Source of the DNA: Callorhinus ursinus
Taxonomy: Eukaryota > Chordata > Mammalia > Carnivora > Otariidae
Reading direction: 5' to 3'
Assembly: GCF_003265705.1 (NCBI RefSeq)
Contig: NW_020312867.1
Span: 11,135,228 to 11,199,227 of the forward strand
Length of the DNA stretch: 64,000 nt
Part shown: positions 56,431 to 64,000 of the stretch, one piece after another
How the letters are laid out: every line of letters starts with the position of its first letter
Numbering within the stretch: the first letter of the stretch is position 1
The notes under the pieces: generated by a model
The model's input: only the letters and a program-made list of their open reading frames with translations
Database searches by the model: none
Told to the model about the DNA's origin: nothing
Position numbers and translations under genes: made by a program

Positions 56431-57300
56431 TCCTTCTGTGATGCTCTGGCTAAGCGCTGGATATGGGGGGCTCTGGGCAGGGCAGGCAGGAACGAGGAGG
56501 GGAGGCTTCCGCTGCCAGCCACAGCGGGCCCGGTGGGCCTGGAGAAGGCAGGCAACTGAGTCAATGGCTGGACGGACAGGATGTAGGTAGAGCAGACCCT
56601 GCAAGGGGCCAGGGATAGAGACCCCCGGCCAGGGACTTAGGCACCTGCCACAGACCCTAAGTCACACCTACCCCTGTCCAAAGAATGAGCTACCGCTCAT
56701 GTTCATGGGTCCCACAAAACACCTGCTCCCCCAACCCGGAAAAAGCCAGGGGGGCTGACTGATGACAGGTAGGAGGCCCCTGCTGACGGGAAACTTGGCT
56801 CCCATCCCCAGAGGCAGCCCCTGCCTGGCCCACCCTCTCCAGATGAAGAGCAGAGATTCCAGCCATGCTGAGCTCCCCGAGAGCAGCTTGATCTGCAAAG
56901 CCCCTGCTCTTCCTGCCGCCAACTGGGACCCTGGCCCGCTCTGCTCAGGCCTTCTGTGCACAGGGCTGAGTCCCCAGTGTGGCTGGAGCAGAGATCTGAG
57001 GAAATAGTCCTGGGATTCCTGCCAGAAGGGCCTGCCTCCCATTCCACACCAGCGGGCGGGGGGCCAGGTGAGTGACCTGGAAAGTCACCACTGGGACTCA
57101 CCCAAACAGTCACCTCACAGGCCCGGATGAGCAACTACTTGCTTGTAGGAAAGTCCCACCAGTGTCCACAAGCTTTTGACCCTCTGGATGGATGTTTAGG
57201 AGGAAACCCAAAGGCCCTTAACCTCATATCAGAGAACCAGGGTGTTGGAGCAAGACCAAAAAAAAGGCATTAAGGAAGTAAAAACTCTAGACAGAAAAAC
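56431..57300. other. Presumed 5' intron, GC-rich, nothing recognised
   Basis: Overlapping open frames on both strands without a recognisable domain. Confidence 0.4.
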
Positions 57301-57336
57301 CTGTGTGTGTGTCTGTGCACGCACGCGCGTGCGTGC

Positions 57337-57371
<35 letters not shown>
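57301..57371. repeat. (TG)n with CGCACGCGCG core
   Basis: Alternating purine-pyrimidine tract of about 70 nt: TGTGTGTG, then GCACGCACGCGCGTGCGTGC, then (GT)n. Strong Z-DNA-type composition. Confidence 0.95.
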
Positions 57372-57373
<2 letters not shown>

Positions 57374-59587
57374 ATTTAGACTGGCTCAGAGGAACCAGAG
57401 ACCTAGAAAGCCAACCTTCCAATTTGACAGACCCACCAAAGAAGGACCTGTCACATCTGCCTCCCTAAAGCAGCCCCTTCATCACCTCCCACCAGAGGGG
57501 CTCTGCCAAGATTACCCCCTCAGGGGCTAAGATTCAGCAACATGCGAACTTCTGTATGGCTGAGGTGGGCTGAGGCGAAGAGTGGGAAGTTGGCAGAGGC
57601 AACACTGGCCCTAATAAGGCAAATAGACGAAGCATTCCTTGACCTGCATCTCCCAAAACCAAGGGCTATTTTATAGGGTAGTTTCATGTTCTACCTTGCG
57701 AAGGGCAAATTAAGCTTTCCTCCAGCCCAGTAATTATGGGATTTAGGTGGAACCCAGTCCCACAGGGAGGGCCTGAGGCCTGGATCAGTCCTTGTGCCTC
57801 GAGCCCCCACTCACTGTCTGTGGCTAGCCTCTCAGCTCTGCGGGGATGTGCTGACCTATGCGGGCAGGTGAGGAGGGGCTGCCTCCAGCTCCCCATTTCC
57901 TACAAGAACAGGTTTCTTTCTGGCCACTCTTCCTGTTTACTGAGTGACTTCTCGGAGACTCATCTCTGACCTCACTTCCCCTTCCTCGGGAACCCCAGCA
58001 GCTCTTCCTTTTTTGGTGCTAGAGGCTAAGATTGAGCTTTGTGTGCAGAGATCTTGGGGTTTCTGCTCCTTGCTACCTGGGGCCAGGAATGGAAACCCAA
58101 GAGCCAGGATTGCAGACTTCCTCCACTCCCCAACCTCCTCCCCAGCCAAGACGGGCAGGCTCCTGGCGCTCCAGAAGCAGTAAGGAAGAAAAAGCAAAGG
58201 ACGAATCCAGTGTGCGCTGAGCCCTCCCCTGGGAAAGCCATGGGGGACAGGGGGTGATCACACCCACCCTCCTTTCATGTCCTTAACACCCTGTGTGTGG
58301 AAAAATTCACCCTCACAGCAGATCTCAGATCCTTCCTATTACCAGGAAAGGCGGCACATCTGGGGGTTTCCAGAGCATTTCCAGGAGGCTGAGGGGGAGT
58401 TTTCCACCAAACCACATTCATACCCTCTGCCTGCCCTGCAGCCAGTGACTAACCCTAAAGAAAAATCAGCACCATGAAACACAGAACTTCTCCTCCAAAT
58501 GGGCTTCAAAGGCCAGCTCTGTAAAATCTTTACACTCCCCCGCCTGTCTAGGATTAAAAGAGCAGCCTCCCACCGGGCAGAGAGAAAACAGGCAGAGCCA
58601 GGTAAAGAAACTTCCAGAGTCCAGTGGGCAGGTCTGTCCCTCCCACACCTAAACCCTCACTGACTCGCTGGAGAGCCCGACAGGCCCTTCTGGGAGCTCA
58701 CTTACCAAGGAACTTAAAGCTTTTCCCACAGAACAAGGTGTCCCACTGAAAAGCCACTTAATCCACTCCCGTGGCGCCTAAACAGAGCCGCATGACCTGG
58801 TTTCCCGGTTCTGGGTCCCGAAGCTTCCCAACCCCCTTTCACCTCAGAGTCGACCTGAGGCTGGAGCGTACACACCATCTCCCCTTCTCCCCACCCCACT
58901 GCACCACGTCCCTGATCACCTTGTCACATACACAAGAAAGTAATCCTTGTCCCAAACGTCTGTGTGATCAACTGTAGGATCCCATATGGAGCTTCAGGAA
59001 GAGGGCGCCGCCTACCTAAGGCTACCCCCCATCTCTCCGGAGCCCTTGGGGCCTCATGGACCCCACCAGCTAACGTCCTCCCTGCACGCCAGCCGCCCTC
59101 GCCCTGCCCGCCGACAGAACATTCAGCAGCCATACCCACGATTTAGCAGGTCCAGTTGAGCCCCAGGTTCTGGAACACACACAAAGTACACTCGAAATTG
59201 AAATGTTGAGGCTGTCATGCTCAACCTTCAAGAAAGATGGTCCCAATAACCCACCTCTACCTGGTTTGGACCTTACTCACTGCAAGACAGCTCTGAGGTT
59301 CAAAGCACGGTGAACCCCAAGTGCACCCACTCAAACTCACCACAGAAGCCGCCGTCTGGGGCCTGAGGCCCAGCTGCCAGCAACCAGCAAGCCACACCGG
59401 CGGCCAGCTCCGGGGGCCGGGAGCACTGCATTCGTCAGTGCCTGGCTGCCTGCGCCCCACCCCAGGGGAGGGTGGCAGGGGCGGGACGGATGGCCAGGGT
59501 CCCGGGGCCCTGCCTGAAATGAAATCACCCGGGACCAAACACCACCACTCTATCGCAGGGCTCTTTCTTTCCTTGTTATGTAAAACA
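57372..59587. other. Presumed 5' intron, no gene or repeat recognised
   Basis: Mostly single-copy text. Moderate CpG density at 59330-59520 is not enough to call a promoter island. Confidence 0.4.
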
Positions 59588-59604
59588 AACATTTTTATTT
59601 CTTT

Positions 59605-59836
59605 TTTTTTTTAATCTTTTTTTTTTAGATTTTATCTATTTATTTTTAAATATTTTATTTATTTATTTGACAGAGAGAGACACAGCAGAGAGAGGGAACA
59701 CAAGCAGGGGGAGTGGGAGAGGGAGAAGCAGGCTTCCCGCTGAGCAGGGAGCCCGATGCGGGACTCGATCCCAGGACCCCGGGACCATGACCCGAGCAGA
59801 AGGCAGACACCCAACGACTGAGCCACCCAGGCGCCC
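59605..59836 (-). mobile_element. CAN-SINE with 17-nt TSD
   Basis: AACATTTTTATTTCTTT at 59588-59604 and again at 59837-59853. The element has a long double T-rich start, AACACAAGCAGGGGGAGTGG and a CACCCAGGCGCCC end. Confidence 0.95.
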
Positions 59837-59854
59837 AACATTTTTATTTCTTTG

Positions 59855-60510
59855 ACACATACAGAGAAGCAAAAAATTATTGAATGATTCCAATTCTATG
59901 AGCTACCTAGAACAGGCAAATTCACAAAGACCGTGCGTGGAATTGAGGTTACCAGGGGCTCGCGGGGCGGCAATGGGCAGCTGATGTCTGATGGGTACAG
60001 GGTCTTTGTGGGGGATGACGGAAGAGTTCTGGAGATGGAGACTGGTGATGGTCGTGCAAGGCTGGGAGTACACGTTATGTCACTGCTGTCGTCGGAATGT
60101 TTATGTCCCGCCAAATTCCTATATTGAAATCCCAACCCAAAATGGGATGGCATTAGGAAGTGGGGCCTTTGGGCATGATTCAAGGGGGTGGCTCCCCCCT
60201 CACCAATGGGATCAGTGTCCTTCTCAGAGACCCCGCGGAGCCCCCCCATCCTTCCTGCCACCTGAAGGTATAATGAGAAGTCTGAGATCCAGAAGAGCCT
60301 CCCACCCACCTGTACGGGCACCCTGACCTCATACGCCCAGCCTCCAGAACCGCAAGAAAGGCTTCCCTGGAGTGTTCAGCTCATTCAGTCTGTGATATCC
60401 TGCTGCAACAGACCAGACAGCCCCTGAACTGTGCACTTAAAAATGATGAAAAGGACAAATTTTCTATCATGTATATTTTGCCATCATTAAAGATAAAAAA
60501 TAAAAATATT
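59855..60510 (+). mobile_element. L1M 3' end split by an MLT1-like LTR
   Basis: Left L1 part (to about 60083): ATTGAATGATTCCAATTCTA, GAATTGAGGTTACCAGGGGC, GGAGACTGGTGATGGTCGTG. The right part resumes with GAACTGTGCACTTAAAAATG and TATATTTTGCCATCATTAAA (60427-60510). Together they make one ordinary L1M 3' end. Confidence 0.8.
60084..60422 (+). mobile_element. MLT1-like MaLR LTR inserted in L1
   Basis: GGAATGTTTATGTCCCGCCA, TTGAAATCCCAACCCAAAAT, GGGATGGCATTAGGAAGTGG, GCCTCCAGAACCGCAAGAAA: the MLT1/MST-type LTR order. It interrupts the L1 exactly in the 'cactg|aactgt' stretch. Confidence 0.8.
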
Positions 60511-60534
60511 TAACTTAAAAGAAGACTAAGATCA

Positions 60535-61320
60535 GTATCTCCCCCAAATTTCACCACTCCAGAGACAATCACCATGAACATTTGCCTGTACATCCTTCCA
60601 GAGACAAACAGAGGGGAGGATATATTTTACAAAGAGCATGGTTTGGTAATGCTTTTGAGAAGTATCATATTTTCACATGGCAATAAATGCACATCGCTCC
60701 CCTATCTTTTTGGTAGCCCCATGGTATTCCAGTGCATAGATATGCAGGTCTTCCCTGCCACCCAAAAGCAGAGGGCTCCTATGAACGCATAAAGCAAAGG
60801 AACAATTACCATTAATTTATATGGGAAAATGTGTTAGCGTTCCCAGACCCCAAAATAACCTCTCTTAGGTTTTTCTGATACCTCGGGAAACATCTTGCTA
60901 ACAGGTACACATGGGATCGATTCCCGCATCGGGCTCCTTGCTCAGCTTCTCCCTTTCCCTCTGCTGCTCCCCCAACTTGTGCTCTCTCTCTCTCTCTCTG
61001 ATAAATAAATAAATAAAATATTTTTTTAAAAAATCCTCTTCGGATTTCTTTCTGTTAGCAAAACAGGTACTAACGTAGATCTTTCATAAAAACCAAGCGG
61101 CCTAAGGCAAACAACTTTGGAAAAGCGAGGGATACCTGGACCATAATTAACATGTTTGCTTTTTGTTGGGGTCTAGTCTCCATTTCGGTGGTTGTTATTA
61201 TTGCAAAGAATGCTGCAAGGGGCATCCCTGTGCACATATTTTTTGCACTTGTCCAATTATATCCTTAGGATAAGATTTCCTACCTGTGCAATTGCTGAGT
61301 CAGGAACTCCCTCGGGAGGA
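60535..61320. mobile_element. Old L1M untranslated fragment, interrupted by a truncated CAN-SINE
   Basis: Left part (60535-60790): CATGGTATTCCAGTGCATAG. Right part (61140-61320): TTGCAAAGAATGCTGCAAGG, then CTTAGGATAAGATTTCCTAC and GTGCAATTGCTGAGTCAGG. These are parts of the familiar L1M 3' UTR ('tattccattgtatgg', 'aatgctgcaatgaacat'). Confidence 0.6.
60912..61035 (+). mobile_element. 5'-truncated CAN-SINE
   Basis: Starts at GGGATCGATTCCCGCATCGG, has CT-rich text and (CT)n, and ends AAATAAATAAATAAAAT. The tRNA-like head is missing. Confidence 0.85.
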
Positions 61321-61874
61321 CTGTCAACAGAGCTTTAGGAGTAAAATCACAGCAGGGATGTCGAATTCTGCCATACAAAGGTCTCTTTCACCACGTGGAC
61401 TTTTCTCGGCTTTCACTTGGGTGTCCGTGGCATTGCATAGCAGTTCAGGAAAGTAGGGACTGTCCTTTCCATAAGAAACCAGCCCCCTCCCTCCCCACCG
61501 CCCTGGCCACCTCCTCAGGGAACACACCACGCCTGTGTCATAAAAAGAAGCCGCTATACCAGGAAGGCAGACGGCGGCTCGGCTAATATCTGCTGACTGC
61601 CCCTTCGCTAGCAGGAAAGATCACAGCAGAATTCCAGGATGGCCCAGTGCCACTCATGCAGTTGTTCAGCATTTATCACTGGTCACAGCCTAGATGTGAC
61701 AGCCACGAGCAGGTGCACTCAGTTTCCTCACCTAGCCAAAGGACAGCCTCTCTCCAAAGCGTTATGATCGGCCATTCACGGGCCATCAGAATACTCACTC
61801 CCAAATCTGCCAGGGCACCTTTTATCTTAACCAATGAGCAGCAGATGGCTGCCTGAGTGCTGTGTACCAGGCTC
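61321..61874. other. Presumed 5' intron, nothing recognised
   Basis: No repeat or exon could be matched. Confidence 0.35.
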
Positions 61875-61990
61875 CCGTCTGAACGCACGTCACAATATCA
61901 CCAGGAGATAGTTAGAACTGCCATCTTACACTTGGGGAAACTGAGCCTCAGAGGCCTTACATGACTGTTTAACTGCAGCCTAAAGCCTAT
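61875..61990 (-). repeat. MIR SINE fragment
   Basis: CCATCTTACACTTGGGGAAA, CTGAGCCTCAGAGGCCTTAC, then ATGACTGTTTAACTGCAGCC resemble the reverse MIR core. Confidence 0.6.
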
Positions 61991-64000
61991 CCTAGGTTGC
62001 CTTCCCCCCGAAGTTAACCCTAAAACAAGGATCCCAATGCAAGTGGAAGAGGGCTGGAAAGTGAAACAGGGAAGGGACAGCAGCCTGTGAAGGAAGCCAG
62101 TTACAAGGCAACTCTGATGGACAACATAGCACAAGCCCCCACGCCACCCCAGCAGAGAAGCAAGGGAGCTGGGGTATTTATATACCTTCTCTCATCAGTC
62201 GCTGGTTGAGGCCAAGGGAACACAGGAAGGATGCTGACAGTATCTACCACATTGCCCAATATCGTGCGGCTGGAAATGGTAAGATGCCATTCAAACTCCA
62301 AATCCAATACTCTGCATTACTGGTTCAGAAATGAGCAGTTGATCAAACACTTAACTGAGTGCCAACTAGGGGGAAATGTGACGCTGGTGAAATAAGCCTA
62401 CTTGGCCAAATCACTTTGGATTGAGATGTCCAAGGACAGCACAGGTATCTTTTTGTCAAGTTTTATCAATGGGATGAATAGGAAAAGCCCTTCTATGTCA
62501 CTTTGCTCATCTCACGGGAATTAGCCAAGAGCCCTTCCCTGCCCCCTTCTTCGGCGTAAGGTTTCCCTCTCTGAATCAGCCACAGCTGGCTTGGGCAGGA
62601 GTCCTGCAGCCTCAAGCTGTCATCCCAAGCAGATACATCAACCTGTGATTATAGGCTCCAGAGTCTGCCTGCCATCCCAGGAATGATCAAAAATGACCCA
62701 CTGGACGCCCCGCCGGCTGAGTCTGGAGGATGTCCCTGTTTACTGTGCCCTGCTTCCCCTGTGCCTCCCGCCCTACCCTCTCCCTCCAACTTCACATACC
62801 CTCCATGGGAACCCACAAGTACGCCAAAGAACTGAAACCAGCAATCACAGGTCTGCAGGAGCTTACCCCACCTTAAGGACTCACTTAAAAGTCTTCTGGA
62901 GATGCAGGGAGGTGTTTAAATAGGACAGTGTGTCATTAGGGTAAATCACTGGACCATATTGTAAGGAGTGGTGGGAGAAACAGGGAGGTGGCAGAAGGGG
63001 ACCGCTGCCCTAGTTTTAGAAACCCAGTGGTAGCAGCTCTTAGCAGCTCTATCTTGAAGTCAAAGACTGGCCGCCCTGTTCTGTTCCGAGCACACTGCTG
63101 AGACCTGCCCAGGTTCTCACCCTGGGGGAGAGAAGGAGACATGGGCAAGTCCCAGTCCCTTTCGCGCACTCCCAGCAGGATTCTCTGGCAGTCGGGTCTC
63201 CCAGTGAGGACACCTCCGGCCCGAGGATCCTAGGGAGTACTGAAGGCAATCATCCGGCCAAGTTCTTTTGTGCCGTGGGCCAGCCATCGGCCCTCCAGCA
63301 GAGGTGCCAGGATGTGCAGTGCTGGGCACCTCTCCAGCCAAGTCTCTTGGCCATTCCTAAGCAGCTCACGCACAGAAGGCAGACACGAAGCTTGGCTCCG
63401 GGGCCCCGGGAAATAGACCAAGAAATCAAAGCAAAACCAGGGGGTGACTGAAAGGTCCCTGGCAGGACAGCGCAGCTGAGAAACGGAAGGCTTGAGGGAT
63501 GGAAAACAGGTGTAGGGCATCTACCACTGCTAAGTGACCTCTAGGAGAACACAACTGGAGAGAGGGCCTGCGGCCCTGAACAGAAGCTGTGTAGAAATGC
63601 AGAGACGGGGGCTCTAGAGCCCCGGGGGCGGGATAAGATCCCCCTCACGAAGATGGGGATCCTGCCACCCGAGGCACAGGTACACACGCCCGGGGCCCAC
63701 GCAGTCAGGTGCAGAGGGCACCCCTTCCCCACCCCACCCCCGCCTTCCCCTGGAGGGGGGCATGCCCAGGGGACCCACCCAGGTCACCTGGCCTCCTTTC
63801 AGCCAGGCTCCCTAAAGATGCCCCTCATTCTAACTGGATTTCAACAGCACAAAAATGATAGCAAGGAACATGGGATACATCTCGGCTCTACCCCAGCGAG
63901 ATCATCCTGTCTCCCGATAGGCCACCCCTGCTCTCCTGTGTTCTGAAAGGGGGGGTCTGGTTGTGAGTCCTGGGCACACAGCCTCCCCAGCCCAGCCCAC
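61991..64000. other. Right end of window, nothing recognised
   Basis: About 2 kb without a repeat or exon that I recognise. GC content rises toward 63600-63780. RASSF2 5' exons may lie here or beyond, but none can be supported from sequence alone. Confidence 0.4.

Noticed and set aside
59321..59530. Candidate RASSF2 promoter or 5' exon
   Set aside because: Only moderate GC and CpG content. No splice donor or conserved 5' UTR text could be matched.

Overview
The window is mammalian nuclear DNA, almost certainly from a carnivore and probably a caniform/arctoid (bear, seal or mustelid type). About twenty copies of the carnivore tRNA-derived CAN-SINE are present on both strands. Their core reads GCGCCTGGGTGGCTCAG and they carry CT-rich and (AAAT)n tails. 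A carnivore-type LINE-1 3' end and many older mammalian repeats (L1M, L2, MIR, MER5-like, MLT1-like LTRs) fill the non-coding space. No bacterial, plasmid or phage features are visible.

One protein gene is present: RASSF2, a Ras-association/SARAH-domain tumour suppressor, on the minus strand. Its ten coding exons can be placed to the base (41591 down to 27781). Joined, they give exactly 981 nt, or 326 codons plus stop, with no frameshift or premature stop. This equals the human protein length as I remember it. The 3' UTR runs about 3.95 kb to a canonical AATAAA (minus strand, 23844..23849) followed by a GT-rich downstream element. One intron uses a GC donor; the other eight use GT. The 5' non-coding exon(s) and promoter were not found and probably lie at or beyond the right edge, so 41.6-64 kb is read as the 5' intron.

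Layout: 1-23.8 kb is gene-free flank downstream of RASSF2. In other mammals this side faces the prion-family cluster (PRNP/PRND); that placement is inference from known synteny. It holds L1M and L2 fragments, SINEs, a strong CTCF-type motif at 11.72 kb and a strange 3 kb tract of decayed TTTAGGGTCATT-like units at 15.9-19.0 kb. 23.8-41.6 kb is the RASSF2 3' UTR, coding exons and introns, with a 400-N assembly gap at 30620..31019. 41.6-64 kb is a repeat-rich presumed 5' intron. It holds a decayed L1 ORF2 copy (43-46.6 kb), a nest of SINE, (GAAA)n and L1 insertions at 47-48.6 kb, and an L1 split by an MLT1-like LTR at 59.9-60.5 kb.

I do not see a new multi-gene system. The most notable items are the decayed TTTAGG-type array, a 40-nt near-identical sequence shared by the RASSF2 3' UTR and its last intron, the GC-AG intron, the CTCF-type site, and the assembly gap bracketed by an apparent target-site duplication.
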